Below, one piece after another: positions 8,258 through 16,042 of a stretch of 38,299 bases of DNA. The DNA is from Anaerolineae bacterium. GTDB taxonomy: Bacteria > Chloroflexota > Anaerolineae > Aggregatilineales > UBA3940. The position numbers and the translations under genes are program-made. The stretch is from the NCBI GenBank assembly GCA_016928235.1, contig JAFGLD010000038.1, positions 1 through 38,299 on the forward strand. The letters are read 5' to 3'. The notes below the pieces were generated by a model, which was not told the DNA's origin, made no database searches, and saw only the letters and a list, made by a program, of their open reading frames with translations. Position 1 is the stretch's first letter. Each line of letters starts with the position of its first letter.

Positions 8258-8692
8258 TGAGTTAACGCAAGAATGGTCAATCCAGACTACCTTATTTTAT
8301 TGCGTGGATTGGCCGAGCATGTTGCAAAAGGAGGTAATAATTCATTCTGCGGGGTAAGGGATTGACTCTCCCTGGTGCTGATTTACGACTGGCGACTGCA
8401 GTCCGAAAGGAGGCTTACTTATCAGTACATCACAGTCTTTCTTGACTTTAAGCGTTTCGCGCAAAGTCATTTGAAGGCTGTACCGTGAAACTTTCGGAGA
8501 ATTACGGTCAAGTGGATGCTGGATAGTTCAAGTTACTTCACCTTATCCATCATAGTGTTTAAGTCACAATCAACCTGCTTATAGCTTATCAGATAATGAT
8601 CTAAACAAAATCAGTATCTCTTGTGAGTACAAAGCCGTCCAGAATGTTTTCTGAAAAGCTATAGGAACAAAACACCAAAAGGAGAAAGATTC

Positions 8693-10717
8693 GTGAAAGC
8701 TTATATCAACACCAAGAAACTGCGCGGAGTCCTGGTTGTTGCTGCCGTGCTGGGATTACTCTTATCTGTGCTTTTGGCGATTTCGCCGGCAGCGGCTAAG
8801 CCGCACGCGGCGCCATCAGGCAAGCGCCTCAAGGTCCTGTCTACAGAATGGGCCAGTTTCGTGAGCTCGAATGCACCTGAGCCACTTTTAATCGGTTATG
8901 CCTCCCGTGGTGATCCCAATGGTCAGGATCAAGGCTGGAAAGACATCGCTACCAGCGAATTCAACTTCCTGACGGCCGAAAACGATATGAAGATGGATCA
9001 GCTTCAGCCGAGCAAGGGCAATTTCTCCTTCACAGCCGGTGATAAGCATGTGGATTACGCCAAGGCAAACGGTATGAAGGTCCACGGGCATGTCCTGGTA
9101 TGGGACGAGCAGTATCCGAATTGGATGAATAGCGAGAGCAACAAGCGCCAGGCGATGGAAGATCACATCGCCGGCGTCTTGAACCACTACAAGGGCAACC
9201 GGCATGTCGATGTCTGGGATGTGGTCAACGAAGTCTTTGAAGAGGACGGCACCTATTTGAAGACGATCTGGTACAATGCCATGGGGAAGGATTTCGTCAA
9301 ATACGCATTTCAGAAGGCCGCCAGCATCGACAGTACCGCTAAGCTAATCTACAACGATTACAACATCGCGTTCAATAGCCTCATGACTCCCAATCCTAAA
9401 TCCGAAGCGACGTTTAATATGATACGAGATTTGAAAAATGATGGGGTGAAAATCGATGGGGTTGGTTTCCAAATGCATCTGATTGGGCCTGATGTTGCCG
9501 CAAGAGGGCAGGCGGCGATAGATGACTTTCGCATTAACATGGACCGTTTTGCCAACCTGGGCCTCGAGATCTACATCACCGAACTGGACGTGCGCTTTCC
9601 GATGCCCCTCGATAACAACGAGCGCGCACAACAGGCCGAGATCTATGGATGGATTGTGAGAGAATGCCTGGCCCAGCCGGCCTGTAAGGGCATTCAAACC
9701 TGGGGCATCACCGATAAATATTCCTGGGTTCCGAATGTCTTCCCCGGCGAGGGCGGCGCATTGCCTTTCGATGATAACTATCAGCCCAAGCCGGCCTACT
9801 ACGCTATGCAGAGCGCTCTCAAGGATGCTGTTGGCTGCCGGATGTACTACAGAACCTATAGCTGGAACAATGTTACGTATTCCCGAGCCTACATCCGTAA
9901 TTTGAGCGTCACAACCATCAACGGTTGGACACTGACCTGGGATTATGCTAATGGTCAGACGGTCAATACAGCAGCAGGTACTTATGAGGGTGCTGACAGT
10001 CTGAGCCAAAGCGGCACCAAAGTAACAGCCAGTGGCCAACCCAGCGATTATACAGGAAACGGCCTCATCTATGGCGGCGGCACTGGGGAGCGCGAGCTTC
10101 GCTTCCAGGGATCGGGGTCTACGGCTATCCCCACCGGCCCATTCACCCTCAATGGGGTTCAATGCACCGGCCCCAATGTACCCCTTGGACCGCCCACAAA
10201 CCTGGCAGGGACACCGCAAGGTGGTAATAGTGCTGCCCTTACCTGGACGCTCTCAACCGACGACGATGTGGATCAATATTTTCTCTATCGAAACAACTCC
10301 TATATCGCTACATTGGGCCGAGCAGTTACCTCTTTCACAGATAAAAGCCTGGCCCCCAATGTGTCATATGAATATGTCTTGTATGCCTGGGATCAGCGGC
10401 ATCAGATCAGATCTGCTCCCAGCAACAAGGCGACTGTCATGATCAATCCTGCGCCACCTCCTGGTGTATCAGTGACGGTATCTCCCCCTGTGAGTGACTG
10501 GGGCAGCGGCTATTGCTCCAATGTCACTGTTAAGAACAATACGGGCGCACCAGTAGATTGGGCTGTCACCTTTACTGTGGACGGTACCATTTACACATTG
10601 TGGAATGCCATCTGGTCTCAAAGTGGCAACACAGTGGCGGCCGAGGGTGTGGGGTGGAACAACATCCTCCAGCCTGGAGAGAGCAGCCATAGCATCGGTT
10701 TCTGTGCGAACAGATAG
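8693..10717 (+). CDS. Secreted GH10 endo-beta-1,4-xylanase with FN3 and CBM2 modules
   Basis: 674 aa with a GTG start at 8693, chosen because AGGAGA (8680-8685) lies 7 nt upstream. Residues 1-36 are a signal peptide ending in AAAK. The GH10 domain spans about 55-375: FNFLTAENDMKMD and HGHVLVWDEQ are family motifs, the acid/base is Glu180 in DVVNEVF, and the nucleophile is Glu297 in YITELDV. Residues about 380-495 form a beta-rich module that looks like a carbohydrate-binding domain of uncertain family. An FN3 domain follows at about 500-588. The C-terminal 80 residues (about 595-674, VSDWGSGYC ... WNNILQPGESS ... GFC) match a cellulose-binding CBM2 with two flanking cysteines. It should cleave xylan outside the cell while bound to plant cell-wall material. 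A terminator follows. Confidence 0.93.
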   Translation: MKAYINTKKLRGVLVVAAVLGLLLSVLLAISPAAAKPHAAPSGKRLKVLSTEWASFVSSNAPEPLLIGYASRGDPNGQDQGWKDIATSEFNFLTAENDMKMDQLQPSKGNFSFTAGDKHVDYAKANGMKVHGHVLVWDEQYPNWMNSESNKRQAMEDHIAGVLNHYKGNRHVDVWDVVNEVFEEDGTYLKTIWYNAMGKDFVKYAFQKAASIDSTAKLIYNDYNIAFNSLMTPNPKSEATFNMIRDLKNDGVKIDGVGFQMHLIGPDVAARGQAAIDDFRINMDRFANLGLEIYITELDVRFPMPLDNNERAQQAEIYGWIVRECLAQPACKGIQTWGITDKYSWVPNVFPGEGGALPFDDNYQPKPAYYAMQSALKDAVGCRMYYRTYSWNNVTYSRAYIRNLSVTTINGWTLTWDYANGQTVNTAAGTYEGADSLSQSGTKVTASGQPSDYTGNGLIYGGGTGERELRFQGSGSTAIPTGPFTLNGVQCTGPNVPLGPPTNLAGTPQGGNSAALTWTLSTDDDVDQYFLYRNNSYIATLGRAVTSFTDKSLAPNVSYEYVLYAWDQRHQIRSAPSNKATVMINPAPPPGVSVTVSPPVSDWGSGYCSNVTVKNNTGAPVDWAVTFTVDGTIYTLWNAIWSQSGNTVAAEGVGWNNILQPGESSHSIGFCANR

Positions 10718-10776
10718 TCAAGCTCCGGTTGGAGCAGCCGTTTTCAACTGACCATAGCCAGTCTACAGCACATCAG

Positions 10777-10804
10777 AGATGCGGACACATTTGTGTCCGC
10801 ATCT
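10777..10804 (+). terminator. Intrinsic terminator-like hairpin after the xylanase
   Basis: AGATGCGGACACA (10777-10789) and TGTGTCCGCATCT (10792-10804) form a 13-bp perfect stem about 60 nt after the xylanase stop codon, followed by a short TTC tract. The T-tail is weak, but position and stem strength fit a transcription terminator. Confidence 0.7.
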
Positions 10805-10895
10805 TTCAATGTGTGCGTCTTGATGAGGCGCGGTCCAAGTCTTTAGATTATCTCTTGGCTCTGGCTATCGATAGATCGAGGCTAACATCCCAGTT

Positions 10896-12125
10896 TTACA
10901 CGTAACAACTGCGGGCAAATGCCCTGGCATGTTTCTGCTGTAGAGCCTCATCATTGGGGATGCCGGTCACGTTCATCCGGCACCGTCCGTCGGCAATCAC
11001 CGGGTAGATATGCTCGTTGTAGAGCGTGATATCCGCGCCTTCCCGGATCTTCGGGTTGCGGAAGAGCCCCGAGTAGCTTCCGGAAAAGAGCGGCTCGATG
11101 TCTGTGCCGTGGACAAGCGTCGACCAGATTTGGGCGGCCTCGGCCAGCCGTGTTAGCGCGAAGGCGTGTTCCTGCTCAAGCTGATCGCGATCGGCGATCA
11201 TCGCCTTGACAAACGCGCGCGTGCTGGGATACTCGAATGCAGAGCCACGGGCCCGCATGACGGCATTGATCAGGTTGGTCGTCTGTTTGCGCATGGCAGG
11301 ATCGGGGATGTAAGCCAGCAGCATGCCTGCCGGGCGGAGCGCGAAGCTTCGGAAACACTTGGTTGGGCTGACGGCGATCAGCACCGGGGCGCCTTGCTCG
11401 ATAAAGGGAGCGAGCTGATGCTGGTAGCTCATCGACATGATGGTATTGTAGCCCTTTGTTTCCAGGAGAGAAGCATACTCGAAGCCCGAATAAGCCCGGT
11501 CCAGGATGACCAGACGCTGCGCGCTCGCTGCCGAAGCTGCCCGCTCGGCGATGACGGCCTTATCGATCACCTGGCCGGTTGTGTTTTGTGGACCAGCCTG
11601 ATAAATCGGCAGCATCCCAGTGTCGGACAGCACATCGCTGCTGGGGAATTCTTTGTACACGACCCGGCAGCTTTTGGCGATGGCCTTGTAGCCCGGCCAG
11701 CTAAGTTCCTCCACGCTAATGCAGCCAATATCGCCATACAGGGCCAGCGCAGTTATTGCCGCCGCATTGACGGCCCCGGTCCCGGCATCGGAGGGCAATG
11801 CCAACACGAAGGAATCCCAGGTGGCCTCGGGCACTCGCTGCCAGGCCAGGATCGAGGCCTTGAGCTTATCCATGAAGGCTGCGGAATTACGATAGTCGCC
11901 TCGGTCACTGTCTTCGATTTCCGCTCGCAGGTGCTTGAGCAGTGTCGCTGAGGTGGCCATCGCCTGGCCCCTGGTATCCAGGACAATGCCTATGCCGTAA
12001 TTGCAGCCTTCCGGATCGGCATCGATGATGATTTTGGCGATCTGGTTGGCATCTTTCCCCTCAGTTGCCAGTGTCTCTACCTGGCTCTTAACTTTGTTTC
12101 CAAATTCCATCGATGGGTCAGACAT
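10896..12125 (-). CDS. Class I/II-fold PLP-dependent aminotransferase (aspartate aminotransferase-like)
   Basis: 409 aa. The aspartate aminotransferase landmarks are recognisable but diverged: QNTTG in place of NPTG, DRAYSGFEYA (Asp209 contacting the PLP pyridine nitrogen), and VSPTKCF with Lys256 as the expected PLP Schiff-base lysine, followed by RPAG. The C-terminal GRCRMNVTGIPND resembles the GRINxAGL segment of class I enzymes. Expected activity is amino-group transfer between an amino acid and a 2-oxo acid; the donor cannot be read. No signal peptide, so it is cytoplasmic. It lies in the same direction as the alpha/beta hydrolase gene upstream, with a 120-bp gap containing a REP-like fragment, so co-transcription is uncertain. 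The NTTG variation may alter substrate choice. Confidence 0.75.
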   Translation of the reverse strand: MSDPSMEFGNKVKSQVETLATEGKDANQIAKIIIDADPEGCNYGIGIVLDTRGQAMATSATLLKHLRAEIEDSDRGDYRNSAAFMDKLKASILAWQRVPEATWDSFVLALPSDAGTGAVNAAAITALALYGDIGCISVEELSWPGYKAIAKSCRVVYKEFPSSDVLSDTGMLPIYQAGPQNTTGQVIDKAVIAERAASAASAQRLVILDRAYSGFEYASLLETKGYNTIMSMSYQHQLAPFIEQGAPVLIAVSPTKCFRSFALRPAGMLLAYIPDPAMRKQTTNLINAVMRARGSAFEYPSTRAFVKAMIADRDQLEQEHAFALTRLAEAAQIWSTLVHGTDIEPLFSGSYSGLFRNPKIREGADITLYNEHIYPVIADGRCRMNVTGIPNDEALQQKHARAFARSCYV

Positions 12126-12245
12126 ATGTCAACTTTCCCTTTTCATTTATTTTTCCCTATTTTCACCTGACATATCAGAACCGTCCACTTTTGAATCGCG
12201 ATCAATACCTTCGTGGGAATGACGGGTTCTCTACTTTGGGCGTTT

Positions 12246-13049
12246 TTAGGTTAGCTCTTTTTCCAGGATGCGATAGAACGCATCCTGTGCCTGTCGCTCG
12301 ATCCAGGGAGTGTGTCCACAGCGTTCGAGCAGGATAAAGCGAAAATCCCCAAGAACAGCCGCCAGCGGCTTCTCGATCCCTTCCGCCGGGTGCGGATCGA
12401 AGTCGCCGTGGATGGCGACGACCGGGCATTCGATGCGCCTACCCAGTGTTAATAGCTCCCCACTCCGCCGCATCTCGGCAGCGACATTCCAGACCTGATG
12501 GAAGGTGTCGCCTTGCAGTCCGATCCTATCGACCTCTTCGAATTCGTCGGGGATCGGATCATACGCATCGGCCTTCGATGCCAACTCCCCCAGCCGCGCC
12601 AGCAGCATCGATTTGTCCCCGGTGGCAGGATCGCCGAGGGCAGCGATGGTCGCGCCAAACGCGGCTCTTTCTTCCTCGCTGAGGCGGCTCATCCGGGTTG
12701 AGTGAAGCGCCGCGACGTATGTCTCCTCAAATGGGCCGCTGCTGATCAGGATCAGCTTCCTGACGATGCCGGGATAGCGCGCCGCGACGATGAAGCTGAG
12801 CCAGGCTCCCCAGGAGTAGCCGATCAACGTGATGGGCAGATTGCCGGGGGCTTCCAGGAGCGTCTTCAGCTCATCGACCTGCCCATCGAGTGTCACGGCG
12901 GTTTGGATTGGCTCCAGGATGCCGTGACTATGCGCTAATCGACGTGCCACGGGGGCCATCTCACCTCCTGCTCCGGGGCCACCGTGAACGACGGCGACGG
13001 TGAAGGGAGAATTTCCATAAGTTCGCAGGTTATTTGTTATGATGCTCAC
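12246..13049 (-). CDS. Alpha/beta hydrolase
   Basis: 267 aa, GTG start at 13049. The fold's landmarks are clear: HGGPG at 22-26 (oxyanion region), the nucleophile elbow GYSWG with Ser79, an acid at Asp216 or Asp218 (HGDFDPHP), and His246 in RCGHTPWIE. HGGPG with a helical lid (about 105-195) is seen in proline iminopeptidase-like and related hydrolases, but the sequence alone does not decide between peptidase, esterase or lactonase activity. No signal peptide. Family firm; substrate unknown. Confidence 0.85.
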   Translation of the reverse strand: MSIITNNLRTYGNSPFTVAVVHGGPGAGGEMAPVARRLAHSHGILEPIQTAVTLDGQVDELKTLLEAPGNLPITLIGYSWGAWLSFIVAARYPGIVRKLILISSGPFEETYVAALHSTRMSRLSEEERAAFGATIAALGDPATGDKSMLLARLGELASKADAYDPIPDEFEEVDRIGLQGDTFHQVWNVAAEMRRSGELLTLGRRIECPVVAIHGDFDPHPAEGIEKPLAAVLGDFRFILLERCGHTPWIERQAQDAFYRILEKELT

Positions 13050-13160
13050 CTTGTTGATATGGCCGTATCCGTTAGACTATATCGGAAATAGCTAAGTCAC
13101 GCATACAATGAGCCGGATTGTACGCATAGCACTGCGGATAAGCCGGATGTTGACAGGTGT

Positions 13161-13189
13161 TTGACAAGGCGCGGGACTGGTGCTATGCT
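13161..13189 (+). promoter_or_regulatory. Promoter of the SGNH hydrolase gene
   Basis: TTGACA (13161-13166), a 17-nt spacer, and TATGCT (13184-13189) preceded by TGC, giving an extended -10. The TTG at 13161, which opens the reading frame, is therefore the -35 box and not a start codon. Confidence 0.75.
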
Positions 13190-13217
13190 GCCTCCAGGAA
13201 TGGAGGTTGCGTCTCAG

Positions 13218-14414
13218 ATGACCGCGCCGTCACGCCGATCGACCCCGGAACCCCCGCCAGATAGTACATCGCGGCTGGAAGATATTACGTTGATTGCTGC
13301 CGTGTTCATGTTGGGGCTGATTGCGCTTGTCCTGATCATGATTCTTGCCGAGCAGCCGGATCGGTTGGCTGTATTGACCGGCGGGGTTGTGGCAGGTAAT
13401 AGTGGCGCGATGACCCCCAGCTCGACCCCGCTGCCCTTCCCGACAGCCAGACCAACCCATACAGTTACACCGTCCATCACGCCAACGGAGACATCGACCG
13501 CCACCCCTTCCCCAACACATACTTTTACGCCAACCGATACGCCCACGCCGCGCATAACCTGGACGCCTTCAGATACGCTGGAGGCCAGCCAGACGTTTGT
13601 CTACACCTTTACTCCGCGTCCGACGAAAACGGGGCCTACCCCAATCCCTAGCCAGCGCCCGGCCTATTACGTCAGACTGTGGCATGTCGGGCCGCACCTC
13701 AAGAGCATCTATCAGCGTGGCCTCGAGATGGGAAACAACCCGCATCGGTTCTCCAAAGTGGGCGACTCCGAGTCCTGGTCGCCGCGCTTTCTGCATAACT
13801 TCGAAGGGCAGGGGTATGATCTGGGTGAGTTCCAGTATCTACAAGGCGCGCTTGACCATTTCCGGGGATCTTTTGTGCTGGTGGGACATGTCGCCAAACC
13901 GGGGTTCAACACCGCGGCAGTGCTCGATCCGCAGTGGGCAATCTCCGAGGAATGCCTTCGTGAAGAGCGAGAGACGCCGTTGGCTTGTGAATATCGAATT
14001 TACAAGCCGTCTATTGCGTTGATCATGCTGAGGACATGGGCTTCTCAAGGTGGCCCGGACACCCAGTTTTATTATGACCTGTGCGCCATCGTCCAATACT
14101 CACTCGACCATGGCGTGATCCCGGTATTAAGCACGCTGCCGCATCAGTATGAGCCCTGGTATCCCGTCGAGCCCATGAATGAGTCTATCCGGCTGGTCGC
14201 CTATCAATACAACGTGCCGCTCTGGGACATATGGGAGACAACCGAGATGCTGCCCAATCATGGCGTCAGTGCCGGCGACAATCATCTCAGCATACCCCCC
14301 GGCGATATCGTCGATCACTTCACCGAGCCTTTTCTGCAATATGGCACGGTCCGGCGTAACCTGGAGGCGCTCCAGGTGCTCAACGAGATCTTGGCGATTG
14401 TGATGCAGGGCTGA
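13218..14414 (+). CDS. Membrane-anchored SGNH/GDSL-type hydrolase
   Basis: 398 aa from ATG 13218, preceded by GGAGG at 13202-13206. The upstream in-frame TTG at 13161 is a promoter element. A single transmembrane segment (ITLIAAVFMLGLIALVLIMI, about 22-45) is followed by a Thr/Pro/Ser-rich linker (about 70-150) and then the catalytic domain outside the membrane. SGNH landmarks: VGDSES with the nucleophile at Ser184, a conserved LSTLPHQYEP region, and DNHLS with Asp354 and His356 as the other catalytic residues. Members deacylate or de-esterify lipids, glycans or peptidoglycan; the substrate is not readable. The spacer type is common among Chloroflexota surface proteins. It is monocistronic, with a promoter before and a hairpin after. 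Confidence 0.8.
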   Translation: MTAPSRRSTPEPPPDSTSRLEDITLIAAVFMLGLIALVLIMILAEQPDRLAVLTGGVVAGNSGAMTPSSTPLPFPTARPTHTVTPSITPTETSTATPSPTHTFTPTDTPTPRITWTPSDTLEASQTFVYTFTPRPTKTGPTPIPSQRPAYYVRLWHVGPHLKSIYQRGLEMGNNPHRFSKVGDSESWSPRFLHNFEGQGYDLGEFQYLQGALDHFRGSFVLVGHVAKPGFNTAAVLDPQWAISEECLREERETPLACEYRIYKPSIALIMLRTWASQGGPDTQFYYDLCAIVQYSLDHGVIPVLSTLPHQYEPWYPVEPMNESIRLVAYQYNVPLWDIWETTEMLPNHGVSAGDNHLSIPPGDIVDHFTEPFLQYGTVRRNLEALQVLNEILAIVMQG

Positions 14415-14435
14415 TGAACACGCGATGCTCAAATA

Positions 14436-14468
14436 GCAGCGAGGAAGGCTGGGAGCCTTCCTCGCTGC
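14436..14468. terminator. Bidirectional terminator-like hairpin
   Basis: GCAGCGAGGAAGGCT (14436-14450) pairs perfectly with 14454-14468 around a 3-nt loop, a 15-bp stem. It sits between the SGNH gene and the convergent small basic protein gene and could stop transcription from both sides. A clear T-run is lacking. Confidence 0.65.
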
Positions 14469-14499
14469 GATTCTGACACTGTTTCAAGCGTAGCTCGTG

Positions 14500-14658
14500 C
14501 TATTTATTCCTCAGCTTTTTTGCTGCTTGCCACAAGGCGACAGCTTCTTCCCGCCGTCCCGCGGCTTTCAACAACCTGATATGTTTGCGAAGGCTTCTGG
14601 AAAGCCTCGATCTCGCTGCTGTAGGAGTCTTTTTTGTGGCTTCCGATTTGCTGGCCAT
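14500..14658 (-). CDS. Small basic protein, 52 aa, unknown function
   Basis: A short gene reading from ATG (14658) to TAG (14500). The product begins MASKSEATKKT and ends AAKKLRNK; it is rich in Lys, Arg and Ala with a predicted amphipathic helical core (residues about 18-50, including RLLKAAGRREEAVALWQAA). A GGGA sequence lies about 8 nt before the start. The reading frame ends at the same strong hairpin as the convergent SGNH gene, which supports a real transcription unit. No family recognised; a nucleic-acid-binding role is conceivable from composition only. Confidence 0.5.
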   Translation of the reverse strand: MASKSEATKKTPTAARSRLSRSLRKHIRLLKAAGRREEAVALWQAAKKLRNK

Positions 14659-14784
14659 GACTATTCCCTTTTTTATGACTATCAGTTTGCCCTCCTACCG
14701 GTTTGAGGAGGATCGACACTATCGAGTTTAGCGCAATGTGTTGCAGGTAGCCAGACCCCGAACAGGGCTACAATCGAGAGACGC

Positions 14785-15927
14785 TCACCGAGAACTGCCT
14801 ACCATCGATAATTGCCGGTTGCGCAGGGCGATAATATCGACCAGTTCATTCAGCGTCTCACCGGATGCCTGGAGGATATTGAGGAAGACTTCCTTACTGA
14901 GCGCCACCACCTCGACGGGGTTGACATGCGAGGCGCGCACCTGTGCCGTTCGGAGACCGCCGTTGACCAGCGCAATTTCTCCGAAGAACTGCCCCGGCCC
15001 CAGCGAATCGATCAGCAATTCTTTGCCATCGGGGGTCGGCAGGTAGATGTCAACATCTCCCTTGGTGACAACGTAGAACTTGTCGGGCTCGGCATTGTGC
15101 TCGATGATCATCTCGCCGGGGGCAAATTGGTTGGTTTCGAGCCGGCGGGTGGCATCGAGCAGCAGATCGTGGGGCAGCGAGGGTAGCGCCTTGACCAGGT
15201 GCTCGTTAAGCAGCTCTCCGCCGGCCAGTGTAATGGTACGCGGCGCGCGCTCGGCCAGATCAGGGTCATGGGTGACCATCAGTACCGTCTTGCCCTGTTC
15301 CACCAGTGACTCGAACAGGTGCATGACCGACTCGGCGGTGTGAGAATCCAGGTTGCCGGTCGGCTCGTCAGTGGCGATGATGGGCGGATCGTTAGCCATG
15401 GCGCGGGCAATGGCGGCGCGCTGCTGCTGCCCGCCCGAGAGGCGGCTGGGGAGCTTGTCGGCTTCATCGGCCAGACCTACCAGGTCGAGCAGGTGCCGGG
15501 CCCGCTCGATGCGCTCCTGATGGGTGTACATGTTGCACAGGCCCATCGGCAGCATGACATTCTCCAGCACAGTCAGAGTCGGCAAGAGTTGGAAGAACTG
15601 GAAGACCACACCCAGATTCTTGCCGCGCCAGGTAGCCGTGTCACTCTCATTGAGGTGATGTACCGCCGTCCCGGCGACGTGAATTTCCCCGCCGGTGGGC
15701 CGATCAATGCCCGTCAGCATGTTGATCAGCGTTGTCTTGCCACTGCCCGATTTGCCGACGATGGAGACAAACTCGCCCTCGCCGATCTGAAGGGTCACAC
15801 CATCGAGTGCCGTAAAGCGCCCGGCATCGGTCTTGTAAGCCTTCGATACCCCGCGCAGATCGATCAGCGCCGTGCTTTCACCACCCACCAATTGCGAATG
15901 TTTCTTACTTTTTCGGTTCCAGAACAT
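14785..15927 (-). CDS. ABC exporter ATPase fused to a cyclic-nucleotide-binding-like domain
   Basis: 380 aa. Residues about 20-245 are a LolD/MacB-type ATPase: Walker A GKSGSGKT (58-65), Q-loop at VFQFFQLLP, signature LSGGQQQR (163-170), Walker B IIATDEP (183-189) with catalytic Glu188, and switch His220. Residues about 250-370 add a Crp/cNMP-binding fold: [12 protein letters not shown], then [15 protein letters not shown], which keeps the Glu317 and Arg326 that bind the cyclic nucleotide phosphate and ribose in canonical domains. The gene follows its permease in the same operon, which also has an ATPase without this domain. The fusion suggests transport or assembly gated by a small ligand, possibly a cyclic nucleotide. 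Ligand binding is inference. Confidence 0.88.
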   Translation of the reverse strand: MFWNRKSKKHSQLVGGESTALIDLRGVSKAYKTDAGRFTALDGVTLQIGEGEFVSIVGKSGSGKTTLINMLTGIDRPTGGEIHVAGTAVHHLNESDTATWRGKNLGVVFQFFQLLPTLTVLENVMLPMGLCNMYTHQERIERARHLLDLVGLADEADKLPSRLSGGQQQRAAIARAMANDPPIIATDEPTGNLDSHTAESVMHLFESLVEQGKTVLMVTHDPDLAERAPRTITLAGGELLNEHLVKALPSLPHDLLLDATRRLETNQFAPGEMIIEHNAEPDKFYVVTKGDVDIYLPTPDGKELLIDSLGPGQFFGEIALVNGGLRTAQVRASHVNPVEVVALSKEVFLNILQASGETLNELVDIIALRNRQLSMVGSSR

Positions 15928-16042
15928 GCAATACCTCAGTTGTTAGTGATTAGTCCTTGGTCATTAGTTCTGAGCACCCAGCCCAGCGTTCATGACTCCT
16001 TGCTTGTTGCTTTTCAATCGTCAATCACACAATCATTCAATG

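Larger units (their letters stand above)
7100..8692 (+). other. Long intergenic region upstream of the xylanase
   Basis: About 1.6 kb without a convincing gene. It holds a dispersed repeat copy (7186-7240), a GTCATTCCC-type repeat (7329-7376), an inverted repeat (7954-7972), two LacI-type palindromes (8070-8083, 8135-8148), and hairpins at 8225-8257, 8275-8314 and 8444-8468. Two AGGAGG-like sequences (near 8340 and 8408) are not followed by a usable start codon. No homology-bearing peptide was recognised in any frame. Confidence 0.6.

Noticed and set aside
9344..10219. 291-aa open frame on the minus strand
   Set aside because: Lies over the xylanase domain in the opposite strand; no domain features.
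11166..11951. 261-aa open frame on the plus strand
   Set aside because: Antisense to the aminotransferase, which has the real motifs.
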